Shown here piece after piece: positions 5,844 through 12,997 of a stretch of 17,362 nucleotides of DNA. Location: NCBI GenBank assembly GCA_031367405.1, contig JANLPT010000365.1:1-17362 (forward strand). The letters are read 5' to 3'. The stretch's first letter is position 1; every line of letters begins with the position of its first letter. This DNA is from JALHNI01 sp031367405. Lineage in GTDB: Bacteria; Acidobacteriota; Terriglobia; Bryobacterales; Bryobacteraceae. Below the pieces are notes generated by a model. That model was not told the origin of the DNA. It ran no database searches and saw nothing but the letters and a program-made list of their open reading frames with translations. The translations under genes and the position numbers were made by a program.

Positions 5844-7487
5844 CTACTGACGGTAGACGATTTCGCCATTTAGAATTGTTAGTTTGATTTTGGTTCCGAT
5901 GATTTCTTTGGGGGCGAGCGTCATGATGTCGCGGTCCAGGATGAGGAAGTCGGCGAACTTACCTACGGTGATGCTGCCTTTTTTGTTTTCTTCGAATGAG
6001 GCGTAAGCGCCGTCTAGAGTAAATGATTGTAAGGCGCGGTCGCGACTGAGTATTTGGTCGGGGAGGAAGCCTCCGGGGGGATTGCCGTTGTGGTCTTGGC
6101 GAGTAACTGCGGCGTAGAAGCCCCAGATGGGGTTGGGGTCTTCGACGGGAAAATCAGAGCCGTTGGCGATGTGGGCTCCGGCTTTTAAGAAGCGGTTGGT
6201 GGCCCACGCGCCTTGGAGACGGTCGGGGCCTAAACGTTGGCCGGCCCAGCGCATGTCGCTCGTCGCGTGGGTGGACTGGATCGACGCAATCACATCATAT
6301 TGGCCGAACAGGGCGAAGTCGGGCAGGCGGATAACTTGGGCGTGTTCGACGCGGAAGCGCTTGTCGTTTTTACCCGTGATGCCTTTGGCTTTGAAGGCTT
6401 CGATGAAGGCCTCCAGGACCGTTGAATTGGCTTTGTCGCCGATCGCATGCACCGCGACCTGGAAGCCCGAGTCAAGCGCTTGCTCGGCGGTCTTTTCGAT
6501 TTGCTCTTTCGAGAGAATCAGGAGGCCGGAGTTGGCTTTGTCATCGGAATAGGGCTGCCAGAAGGCGGCACCGCGGGAGCCCATGGCACCGTCGGAGACG
6601 AGCTTGAGCGTGCGGAAACTGAGGCGGTCGTCAATGACGGGGCCGGATTTGCGGAACTCGTCCCAAAGGTCACCGGTGCCGCCAATCATGGCGTAGATGC
6701 GGACGGGGAGCTGTTTCTTGGCGGTAAGGCGGCGGTAGGCATCGACGGTGAGGCGATCGACGCCGGCGTCGTGGATGGTGGTGATGCCGAGGCGGGCGCA
6801 TTCCCGGGCGGCGCGGACGAGGGAGGCCTCGACTTGCTCGGCGGTGGCGGCGGGAATATTTTTGGCGACCAGGGCCATGGCACGGTCGACCAGAATGCCG
6901 GTGGGCTCGCCCTTGGCATTGCGCAAGATCTTGCCTCCGGGCGGGTCAGGCGTGTCGCGGGTGACTTTGGCCAGCGACAGGGCGCGAGAGTTCACCCAGG
7001 CGGCGTGGCCATCGACGCGGCGGAGGAAAACGGGGTGGTTGGGAATGACGGCGTCGAGGTCGCTTTTGGTGGGCATGCGGTCGCCCCAGTTGGCTTGGTC
7101 CCAGTTGCGGCCGGTGATCCAGGTGGTATTGGAAGACGAGTCAGCTTTTTGCTTCAGCGAGAGCGCGATTTCGCCGGGGGACTTGAACCGGCGGAAGTCG
7201 TTGGAGCTGAGGAGGTCGCCGAGGCCGCGCAGGTGGGTGTGCGAATCAATGAGTCCGGGGATGACGGCGGCACCTTTGGCGTCAATCCGTTGGGTTTGGG
7301 GGCCGGCATGGGCCGCGACTTTGTCGCCGACATAAATAAACTTGCCATCCTTCACGGCGAGCGCTACCGCTTTGGGCTTTTTCGCGTCCACGGTATAGAT
7401 GAGGGCATTTTCTACAACCAAGTCCGCGATCTGGGCGTACGCCAGGGTAGCGAAAGCGAGCGCCAGAGGCACTAGAATGGGAATCAT
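5844..7487 (-). CDS. Secreted amidohydrolase, YtcJ-like
   Basis: A 547-aa metal-dependent hydrolase of the amidohydrolase superfamily (YtcJ/amidohydrolase 3 group). Residues 1-18 form a Sec signal peptide (cut near AYA-Q), so it acts outside the cytoplasm. The first metal motif GLIDSHTHL has His83 and His85. Others are LKLVSDGAMGSRG with a candidate carboxylated Lys295, HAIGD (His347), EHAQV (His382) and GSDFPVE (Asp445). Family substrates are varied amides and cyclic imides, and the true one is unknown. The C-terminus closes the usual beta-sandwich with ADFLILDRD. Its ATG shares CATG with the divergent MauE-like gene. TACTTT sits 5 nt before the start on its strand. Confidence 0.92.
   Translation of the reverse strand: MIPILVPLALAFATLAYAQIADLVVENALIYTVDAKKPKAVALAVKDGKFIYVGDKVAAHAGPQTQRIDAKGAAVIPGLIDSHTHLRGLGDLLSSNDFRRFKSPGEIALSLKQKADSSSNTTWITGRNWDQANWGDRMPTKSDLDAVIPNHPVFLRRVDGHAAWVNSRALSLAKVTRDTPDPPGGKILRNAKGEPTGILVDRAMALVAKNIPAATAEQVEASLVRAARECARLGITTIHDAGVDRLTVDAYRRLTAKKQLPVRIYAMIGGTGDLWDEFRKSGPVIDDRLSFRTLKLVSDGAMGSRGAAFWQPYSDDKANSGLLILSKEQIEKTAEQALDSGFQVAVHAIGDKANSTVLEAFIEAFKAKGITGKNDKRFRVEHAQVIRLPDFALFGQYDVIASIQSTHATSDMRWAGQRLGPDRLQGAWATNRFLKAGAHIANGSDFPVEDPNPIWGFYAAVTRQDHNGNPPGGFLPDQILSRDRALQSFTLDGAYASFEENKKGSITVGKFADFLILDRDIMTLAPKEIIGTKIKLTILNGEIVYRQ
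7473..7478 (+). promoter_or_regulatory. TANNNT box before the MauE/thioredoxin gene
   Basis: TAGAAT followed by 7 nt and the ATG at 7486, inside the 5' coding end of the amidohydrolase. It is a candidate leaderless -10 element; no -35 was recognised. Confidence 0.35.
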
Positions 7488-8430
7488 GGCTGAAAGTATG
7501 GCATACGCTCAGGCGGGCGGCACGGGATCTCCGATGGTGTCTGCGCAAAACAAAATTTCGCCGGCGCAAAACATTGCGGCTTGGGTGGCGGCGATCGGAT
7601 TGGGCGTCTTTTTTCTGGGTGCCGGCATCTGGAAAAGCCTCGACCCGCTCACGTGGGCGACAATCATCACGAACATGAAGGTGCCCGCAGTATTATCGCA
7701 GCCGTTTACGGTGGCGCTGGCGACCGGCGAAATATTTTCCGGCTTACTGTTGCTGATTCCGCGCTTCCGGCGGTGGGGCGCGTTGCTCTCAGGCGTGATG
7801 CTGTTGGGCTTCATAGGCTATGTCGGCTGGAACTATACGGCCTTGAAGGGCATGGATTGCAGCTGCTTTCCGGGCTTGAAGCGGGCCATCAATCCGGAAT
7901 TCTTCTACAGTGACTTGGCGATGTTAGTGGCGGCGGCGGTAGCGGGATGGTGGGCAAAACCTTCGACGGGCCTGCGTCCGGCGGCGATGATCCTAGGGGT
8001 GGTGGCGCTGTTTTCGGTGGGTTCGTATGCCATCGTAGTGCGCGGGGAGACGGGTGTGCTTGCACCGGAGACGGCCATGGTGAATGGGGTGCCGGTGCCG
8101 TTGCGCGAGGGCAAGGTGTTTCTCTACTTCTTCGACCCGATGTGTTCGCATTGCAACGACGCGGCCAAGGCGATGGCGAAGCATACTTGGCTGGCGGATA
8201 AGGTGATCGGCATTCCCACCGTGTTGCCGCAGTATGGCCAGCAGTTTATGGACACCACCAAGCTGAAGGGTATGGTGTCGAACGACATCAAGGAACTGAA
8301 GAAGGTGTTCCCGTTTGGCGATCCGCCGTTTGCGGTGGCGCTGGAGCGCGGGCGGGCGAAGGCGCAGCTGCGGCAGTTCGACCAGCAGGAACCGGCGGCG
8401 GCCTTACGAAAATTGGGCTTCATTCAATAG
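7486..8430 (+). CDS. MauE/DoxX-type membrane protein fused to a thioredoxin-like domain
   Basis: A 314-aa predicted thiol-disulfide redox protein. Five hydrophobic segments lie at about 31-50, 72-92, 97-117, 140-156 and 164-185. A MauE-like DCSCFPG motif with Cys125 and Cys127 lies before the fourth. The C-terminal domain (about 205-314) has FFDPMCSHC with the redox pair Cys220/Cys223, and a thioredoxin-like FGDPPFAV segment with a candidate cis-Pro. The architecture suggests electrons pass through the membrane from one Cys pair to the other, as in DsbD/CcdA or VKOR-like systems (inference). The start at 7486 is chosen for the TAGAAT 7 nt before it. ATG 7498 and ATG 7534 (with GGGAT upstream) are in frame and possible. 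The aminotransferase starts 18 nt after its stop. Confidence 0.82.
   Translation: MAESMAYAQAGGTGSPMVSAQNKISPAQNIAAWVAAIGLGVFFLGAGIWKSLDPLTWATIITNMKVPAVLSQPFTVALATGEIFSGLLLLIPRFRRWGALLSGVMLLGFIGYVGWNYTALKGMDCSCFPGLKRAINPEFFYSDLAMLVAAAVAGWWAKPSTGLRPAAMILGVVALFSVGSYAIVVRGETGVLAPETAMVNGVPVPLREGKVFLYFFDPMCSHCNDAAKAMAKHTWLADKVIGIPTVLPQYGQQFMDTTKLKGMVSNDIKELKKVFPFGDPPFAVALERGRAKAQLRQFDQQEPAAALRKLGFIQ
7493..7498 (-). promoter_or_regulatory. TANNNT box before the amidohydrolase
   Basis: TACTTT on the minus strand, 5 nt before the ATG at 7487, inside the 5' end of the opposite gene. It partly overlaps an 11-bp palindrome, GTATGGCATAC (7496-7506), which could be an operator. Confidence 0.35.
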
Positions 8431-8436
8431 GTTCGG

Positions 8437-8442
8437 TATCAT
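8437..8442 (+). promoter_or_regulatory. TANNNT box before the aminotransferase
   Basis: TATCAT with 6 nt to the ATG at 8449. TTGGGC at 8413-8418 could serve as a weak -35 with 18-bp spacing. The transcript would begin at the start codon. Confidence 0.4.
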
Positions 8443-8448
8443 CGAAGG

Positions 8449-9678
8449 ATGGAAAGTGCTCCCGAAGTCACCCTGACTGAATCGCAGCAGGTGATTGAAC
8501 TTGAAAAGCAGTACGTCCTGCAAAATTATGGGCGTTATCCCCTCGTGCTGGATCGGGGTAAGGGCTGTTACCTTTACGATCTGGACCATAAGAAATATCT
8601 CGATCTGATTTCGGGCATTGGCGTGAATGCTTTGGGGCACGCGCATCCGCGCATCATGAAGGTGATCCGGGAACAGTCGGTGAAGCTGATTCACACGTCG
8701 AATCTGTATTACCACCGCTATCAAGGATTGTTGGCGAAGAAGTTGTGCGAGACGTCCGGTTTACAGCGCGCCTTTTTTTGTAATTCGGGCACCGAAGCCG
8801 TCGAAGCGGCGATTAAGATGTGCAAGGCGCATGGGCGCAAGGTTTCTCCCGATAAGTACGAGATCATTTCGCTGGATGACTCATTTCATGGGCGCACGGT
8901 GGGGGCGCTGTCGCTGACGGGCCAACCGAAATACCGGCATGACTTTGAGCCTTTGATGCCGGGCGTCAAGTTCGTGCCGCGCCGGGACGATGCGGCGCTC
9001 GAAGCGGCGTTTAGTGAACGCACCTGCGGCATCTTCATTGAAGGGATTCAGGGCGAAGGCGGCATCAACCCGATCTGCACCCGTTTCTTCCAAAAAGCGC
9101 GCGACCTCGCCGACCGTTACAACGCCCTGCTAGTGTGCGACGAAATCCAGAGCGGCGTCGGCCGCCCGGGCGTGCATTATTCCTATCACCTGCATTCGCC
9201 GGTGATTATGCCGGACATCATGGTGGCGGCGAAACCGGTGGCCTGTGGACTGCCGTTGGGCTTTGTGGTGACGAATGAGCGGGCCGCCGCGTCGATCGCG
9301 CCCGGCATGCACGGCACGACATTTGGGGGCGGGGCACTGGCTTGCCGGGTGGCGCTCGAGTTCTACGAAATGCTGGATGACTTACTGCCGCAGATCAATC
9401 GGGTGGGCGAGTATTTCCGCACGGAACTGCGCGGGCTGAGCCAGCGGTTCAGCTTCATTAAGGAAGTGCGCGGCAGCGGGTTGATGATTGGCGTCGAGCT
9501 GGATCGGCCCGGCAAGCAGATGGTGATCGACGGTATGGCGCACGGGTTACTGTTTAATTGCACCCACGATACGGTGCTGCGCTTCCTGCCGCCCTACATC
9601 CTGACGGAGAAGGAAGTGGACTTGGCGATTCGCGGCTTGAAGAAAGTTTTCCAGCAGGCCAAGCGCGCGAAACTATAA
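8449..9678 (+). CDS. Class III PLP-dependent aminotransferase (ArgD-like)
   Basis: A 409-aa cytoplasmic aminotransferase of the acetylornithine/ornithine/GABA group. Visible residues are the phosphate-binding NSGTEA (112-117), the ring-stacking region SFHGRTVGALSLTG (145-158), the cofactor-nitrogen acid in LVCDEIQSGVGRPG (Asp231), and the Schiff-base lysine in DIMVAAKPVACGLPLG (Lys262). HGTTFGGG (288-295) supplies the second phosphate contact. ArgD usually has AKGLGGG around the lysine. The divergent AAKPVACG leaves the substrate open (acetylornithine, ornithine, GABA or another omega-amino acid). No arginine gene adjoins it. The ATG is preceded by TATCAT at 6 nt. GAAGG touches the ATG directly, too close for a normal Shine-Dalgarno. 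Confidence 0.88.
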   Translation: MESAPEVTLTESQQVIELEKQYVLQNYGRYPLVLDRGKGCYLYDLDHKKYLDLISGIGVNALGHAHPRIMKVIREQSVKLIHTSNLYYHRYQGLLAKKLCETSGLQRAFFCNSGTEAVEAAIKMCKAHGRKVSPDKYEIISLDDSFHGRTVGALSLTGQPKYRHDFEPLMPGVKFVPRRDDAALEAAFSERTCGIFIEGIQGEGGINPICTRFFQKARDLADRYNALLVCDEIQSGVGRPGVHYSYHLHSPVIMPDIMVAAKPVACGLPLGFVVTNERAAASIAPGMHGTTFGGGALACRVALEFYEMLDDLLPQINRVGEYFRTELRGLSQRFSFIKEVRGSGLMIGVELDRPGKQMVIDGMAHGLLFNCTHDTVLRFLPPYILTEKEVDLAIRGLKKVFQQAKRAKL

Positions 9679-9714
9679 TTCGCGCAGTCCTGGAATTTCC
9701 AAGGTACTGGCCGA

Positions 9715-9720
9715 TACGCT
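9715..9720 (+). promoter_or_regulatory. TANNNT box before the CpaE/TadZ-like gene
   Basis: TACGCT lies 8 nt before the GTG at 9729. A better-looking TATAAT lies at 9674-9679 across the preceding stop codon and would give a 5' UTR of about 40 nt, so which one is used is open. Confidence 0.25.
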
Positions 9721-9728
9721 CGAATAGG

Positions 9729-10871
9729 GTGCTAACGACCGTTCTTATTCTCGCGAACGAAACGCGGCGACGCGTGCTGCAAGCCGTCGTGTCCGATAGC
9801 GGGACGCTGATGGTGCATACGGCGTTGGGCCATTATCCGAACGTGAGCGAAACGCAGCGGCTGATCCGGGTGGCCGATCCGCAGGTCTGCTTCATCGATC
9901 TCACCTATCCGCACGAGGCGATGGAGGTGTTGAATGAGGTCCGGCGGCAGTGGCCGCGTACGGCTTTGATTGGGGTCGATCCGCCGGAGAACGTGAATCT
10001 GGACGTTACCGGGCTTGGCAGCTACATCGCCTTGCCGCCCGACCAAGCCGACTTATCCGATGCGGTGAGCCGGGCGGTGCGCCGGGTGAGCGGCGAGGCT
10101 TACGAAAATCTATGGAGCTTTCTGCCGGCCAAGGCGGGCTGCGGCTGTTCGACGGTGGTGGTGCAGACGGCCCTTGAATTGGCTTCGATGGGGAAACGCG
10201 TGCTGGTGCTGGAGTGCGATTTGCGCAGCGGCGTGATGTCGCTGATGCTGAAGGCCCGTCCGCTGGGCTCCATGCAGAACGCCCTCTATGCGGTCGGGGC
10301 GCAGGAGGGGCATCGCTTGAACGCGAGCCTCACTCCGTTGCATGGGGTGGATTTCCTCCTTTCGAGCCGCACCCGCATGGAGCGTTTGCCGGACTGGAGC
10401 GACTTCCACGGCCTGTTGGAACTGCTGGTGCCCAAGTATGACATCGTGCTCGCCGACTTGCCGGAACTGGTGAACGAGGCGACCGCCGAGGTGGTGCTAC
10501 GGTCGCGCGCCGTGCATTTGGTTTCGACGCAGGAGTTGCTGTCGCTCGAACTAGCGCCCCGGCGTCTGGCCGAATTGGCTGCCTGTGGCGTGCCGGACGG
10601 TAAGGTGAAGCTGGTCGTGAATCGCTTTCACCGGCAGGAACTGGCGATCGCCGACGTCCAGGCGCATGTGGGGCGGCCGGTGACGTTTCAGTTGCCCAAT
10701 GACTATGCCGCGGTGCGGAAAGCGGTGCTCGCAGGGGCGGGTGTTGACCGGGATTCGGGATTGGGCAAGAGCTTCAAAGTCTTGGCGGCCGCCTTGGCCA
10801 ATGGGGGCGATCCGGTCTCGGCCGGGTCGGGCTGGGGAGCGCTGTTGGGGAAGCTGCGCTTGGCTGGCTAA
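9729..10871 (+). CDS. CpaE/TadZ-like pilus-assembly ATPase
   Basis: A 380-aa protein with an N-terminal receiver-like domain (about 1-120) and a MinD/ParA-like domain (about 125-350). This is the CpaE/TadZ layout, which places Tad/Flp pilus machinery in the cell. The P-loop region reads FLPAKAGCGCST. The signature Lys135 is present, but the second P-loop lysine is replaced by Cys140. The strand-2 motif VLVLECDLRSG holds Asp164, and the Walker-B-like strand is YDIVLADLPE (Asp243). TadZ proteins are known for atypical Walker A motifs, so it may bind ATP weakly or act as a scaffold. The open frame extends upstream into the aminotransferase gene, so GTG 9729 is preferred for its MLTTVLILAN-type opening. 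It probably works with the pilin genes at 11449-12726. Confidence 0.82.
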   Translation: MLTTVLILANETRRRVLQAVVSDSGTLMVHTALGHYPNVSETQRLIRVADPQVCFIDLTYPHEAMEVLNEVRRQWPRTALIGVDPPENVNLDVTGLGSYIALPPDQADLSDAVSRAVRRVSGEAYENLWSFLPAKAGCGCSTVVVQTALELASMGKRVLVLECDLRSGVMSLMLKARPLGSMQNALYAVGAQEGHRLNASLTPLHGVDFLLSSRTRMERLPDWSDFHGLLELLVPKYDIVLADLPELVNEATAEVVLRSRAVHLVSTQELLSLELAPRRLAELAACGVPDGKVKLVVNRFHRQELAIADVQAHVGRPVTFQLPNDYAAVRKAVLAGAGVDRDSGLGKSFKVLAAALANGGDPVSAGSGWGALLGKLRLAG

Positions 10872-10873
10872 CG

Positions 10874-10879
10874 TACAAT
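10874..10879 (+). promoter_or_regulatory. TANNNT box before the Uma2 gene
   Basis: TACAAT followed by 6 nt (CAAGGC) and the ATG at 10886. It lies in the 14-nt gap after the CpaE-like gene. No matching -35 was seen. Confidence 0.4.
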
Positions 10880-10885
10880 CAAGGC

Positions 10886-11452
10886 ATGGCCACTCAGCCA
10901 ATACCGTCGCTCACCGAGCATGACTACCTGTCCTTCGACCGTGCTGCGGACTACAAGAGTGAGTTTGTGGACGGCGAAATGATGGCCATGGCCGGCGGAG
11001 GGCTGCGGCACTCCCGATTAGCTGCGCGGCTGAATTACGAATTCATGCGGCAGCTGAAGTCCTGCACCGTCTATACATCCGACGCTCGGGTGCGGACGCC
11101 GAAGAGTGCTTCCTACTTCTATCCGGACGTCTCCGTCGTTTGCGGCGAGTCCCTCACGCATGACAGTTCCGACGATATTTTGATCAACCCCTGCGTGATC
11201 GCCGAAGTCCTTTCGCCCTCCACGGCCGACTACGACCACGGCAAGAAGTTCGCGCGCTATCGTGAAATTCCCATGCTGCGGGATTACCTGCTGATTCATA
11301 GCACCGAAATTTTGATTGAGCATTATGCGCGGCAGCCCGATGGGAACTGGCTGCTCTCGGAGGGCCGGGGCATGGAGGCAGTGGTGGCGCTGGTTTCGGT
11401 AGACTGCACCCTGGCGCTCTCGAGCCTTTACGCGGGCGAATTCTCCAATTAA
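10886..11452 (+). CDS. Uma2 family (DUF820) putative endonuclease
   Basis: A 188-aa protein of the Uma2 family, which has a PD-(D/E)XK nuclease fold and is often multicopy in cyanobacteria and acidobacteria; its biological role is not known. Motifs are EFVDGEMMAMAGG (26-38, Glu31), YFYPDVSVV (77-85, Asp81), and IAEVLSPSTADYDHGKKFARY (105-125, with Glu107 and Lys120/121). These match the family's usual PDVxVV and EVLSPST blocks. The stop TAA shares a TTAA palindrome with the stop of the convergent pilin gene, leaving no room for a terminator. It is an isolated cargo-like gene between the two parts of the Tad genes. Confidence 0.88.
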   Translation: MATQPIPSLTEHDYLSFDRAADYKSEFVDGEMMAMAGGGLRHSRLAARLNYEFMRQLKSCTVYTSDARVRTPKSASYFYPDVSVVCGESLTHDSSDDILINPCVIAEVLSPSTADYDHGKKFARYREIPMLRDYLLIHSTEILIEHYARQPDGNWLLSEGRGMEAVVALVSVDCTLALSSLYAGEFSN

Positions 11453-11868
11453 GGAATTGCGCGACGCATGGCGGCATGGCCCTGGACGGTGAAGGGTCCG
11501 CCGAAGATGTTTAGCACGGGCTGGAATACCCAGGTGACTTTGACGCCGACCAGTTGCGGCTCCACATTGGTCTCCACCCGGACTTCGGCTTCGGGCAATC
11601 CGGCGGCGAGCGAACGGACGTATTTCGAAACCGTCTGTTCATCCAGGCGCTTCGTCGGCCGGTTGGCTTCGAGCGATGCCCAGCGCGCGCCTTCCCTGGC
11701 TAGAAAGGGCATCATGTTGGTGGCGTAGACGTAACGGCCGAGGTCGGCGATCGCGAGCAGGGTGATCATCAGCACTGGCAGCACCAGCGCTACTTCGAGG
11801 ATGCCACTGCCCTTTCTGGCCCTGGCAACATCCCCTCTCTTACGGTCGGGGTTCGTTAAAGCGGTCAT
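11449..11868 (-). CDS. TadE-like minor pilin with a long leader
   Basis: A 139-aa bitopic protein of the TadE family, third gene of the pilin operon. The prepilin-type site is RARKG-SGILE, with Gly20 at -1 and Glu25 at +5, followed by a hydrophobic helix (about 24-45). This predicts processing by a TadV/FppA-type prepilin peptidase. The leader is 20 residues, against 5 in the neighbouring TadE. The extra part (residues 5-13, TNPDRKRGD) is encoded by copy B of the dispersed repeat. The ATG lies 1 nt after the upstream gene's TAA, with GTGAGGA upstream, so the start is well supported. Confidence 0.8.
   Translation of the reverse strand: MTALTNPDRKRGDVARARKGSGILEVALVLPVLMITLLAIADLGRYVYATNMMPFLAREGARWASLEANRPTKRLDEQTVSKYVRSLAAGLPEAEVRVETNVEPQLVGVKVTWVFQPVLNIFGGPFTVQGHAAMRRAIP
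11829..11857 (+). repeat. Dispersed 29-nt repeat, copy B, inside a pilin leader
   Basis: It matches 27 of 29 positions of copy A at 5721-5749; the differences are C/T and G/C at internal positions. Read on the minus strand it supplies codons 5-13 of the TadE-like gene, upstream of the predicted cleavage site. Confidence 0.7.
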
Positions 11869-11869
11869 T

Positions 11870-12301
11870 TTAATTGATCCTCACCACGGCGGTTTCGGCC
11901 ACTTGGGCGGGAAAGGCCCCCGCGGGATAGCGGAACGTCGGCTCCAGCGGTAAGGCCACGCGGACCCTGACATAGCTGGCGGCACCGTTACAGCCGGCCG
12001 GGTAGGACTGCTCGGTTTCCGTGCCCGGGCATTCGGAGAAACGCGTGACGACGACCACTTTACGCTGTTGAGGGTCCTGAGCGTCAATAACGGCTTCCAG
12101 ATCGCGAATGCTGGCGGCGATATCGGCTCCTTGAAAGCGTTCTGGATTCAGGATGGCGACCTGGGCTCCGGCGCGCGCGGCGTTTCCGGCGATCAGATTG
12201 GTGGAGAAGATCCGGCCGTAGTCCACCACGCCCATGACGATGATCACCAGGACGGGGAACGCGAGAGCGGTCTCCAGCAGAGCGCTGCCTTTACGTTTCA
12301 T
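11870..12301 (-). CDS. TadE-like minor pilin
   Basis: A 143-aa TadE-family protein, middle gene of the operon. MKRKG-SALLE shows a five-residue leader with Gly5 at -1 and Glu10 at +5, then a hydrophobic helix (about 8-32). The rest is predicted to be outside the membrane. Its two cysteines lie in SECPGTETEQSYPAGCNG and may form a disulfide. Minor pilins of this kind are needed for assembly of Flp/Tad fibres. The ATG overlaps the upstream gene's TGA (ATGA) and follows a GGGGGA run acting as Shine-Dalgarno. Confidence 0.83.
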   Translation of the reverse strand: MKRKGSALLETALAFPVLVIIVMGVVDYGRIFSTNLIAGNAARAGAQVAILNPERFQGADIAASIRDLEAVIDAQDPQQRKVVVVTRFSECPGTETEQSYPAGCNGAASYVRVRVALPLEPTFRYPAGAFPAQVAETAVVRIN

Positions 12302-12726
12302 TCCCCCAGCTCCGCGCGCTGATTGCGCCTTCGCGCTACGGCCCGGGCTTTCACTTCGGCGGTCGGCATGTGGAAGATGCGGAAGAAAGACGTCGGCACG
12401 TTTTGCGAGATCATGACTTCGACGGCTTCGGAGTCGCCGCGGAAGTCGCCGTATTGCGGCGGTGTGTTGACAGAGACTTGCACCGTATTCCGGGCATGCG
12501 TGAAGCCGTTCAGGCGTGCGACGGAGCGCGCGGCGTCCGGCGCGGCTTCGCCCCGGCTCGTCCCCATCGCCCCGGCCATGGCGGCCGTGTCGGCGGCGGT
12601 TTGCATGCGGCTCTTCACCCCGGCCAGATACCCGGCATCCATGGCCAGGCCTAGAAAGCCGACCAGGACGACAATCATGGCCCCCGTGGCCAATAGCGCG
12701 ATGCCTTTACGTGCTCTTGCTCTCAC
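12298..12726 (-). CDS. TadG-like protein (N-terminal Tad domain)
   Basis: A 142-aa protein and first gene of the pilin operon. It opens with basic residues, then RKGIALLATGAMIVVLVGFL and GLAMDAGYLAGVKSRMQTAA; the MQTAADTAAMAGA pattern is the hallmark of the Flp-pilus TadE/TadG-like N-terminal domain. Position +5 after the glycine is Ala, not Glu, so processing as a prepilin is less likely. It is short compared with full TadG proteins, which carry a von Willebrand factor A domain; here that part is absent. The start is GTG; no ATG is available nearby and the Shine-Dalgarno is weak (ACAGG). Confidence 0.78.
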   Translation of the reverse strand: MRARARKGIALLATGAMIVVLVGFLGLAMDAGYLAGVKSRMQTAADTAAMAGAMGTSRGEAAPDAARSVARLNGFTHARNTVQVSVNTPPQYGDFRGDSEAVEVMISQNVPTSFFRIFHMPTAEVKARAVARRRNQRAELGE

Positions 12727-12810
12727 GCCTGTTCAATCGGTAGCGGGAAAGCAATCCTGTAGATCCCTTGGTTCGGTTCGGGTAAAAATTTGAACACTAG
12801 GGGTTTCACC

Positions 12811-12827
12811 TGAGGGGAATACCCTCA
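12811..12827. repeat. Inverted repeat TGAGGG-N5-CCCTCA
   Basis: Perfect 6-bp arms around GAATA, with TAGGGG 11 bp to the left. It could be an operator for the divergent pilin operon, about 90 bp upstream of its start. Confidence 0.45.
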
Positions 12828-12886
12828 TTTGCGCTGGCTGGTGCCGGTCTGGCCATCTTCCATTTTCAGTAACGGAGAGAGTGTCG

Positions 12887-12915
12887 CGGTTGGAGCGCGG
12901 AAAAGGTTCCAACCG
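12887..12915. repeat. 8-bp inverted repeat with 13-nt spacer
   Basis: CGGTTGGA (12887-12894) pairs with TCCAACCG (12908-12915). The right arm also overlaps a perfect CAACCGGTTG palindrome (12910-12919). It may be a binding site or hairpin; its function is unknown. Confidence 0.45.
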
Positions 12916-12997
12916 GTTGAATGCGCCTCAGGATTGTGATTTTTTAATTAAATATATTTAAGATTACTTTAATTTCAGGCGCGTTACATATTGTGGG

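Noticed and set aside
6447..7475. A 342-aa plus-strand frame within the amidohydrolase
   Set aside because: Gly/Val/Asp-rich low-complexity translation typical of an antisense shadow; the minus frame has all the metal-binding motifs.
9558..9728. An N-terminal extension of the CpaE-like gene
   Set aside because: Overlaps the end of the aminotransferase by 121 bp and has no domain character; GTG 9729 gives a normal CpaE opening.
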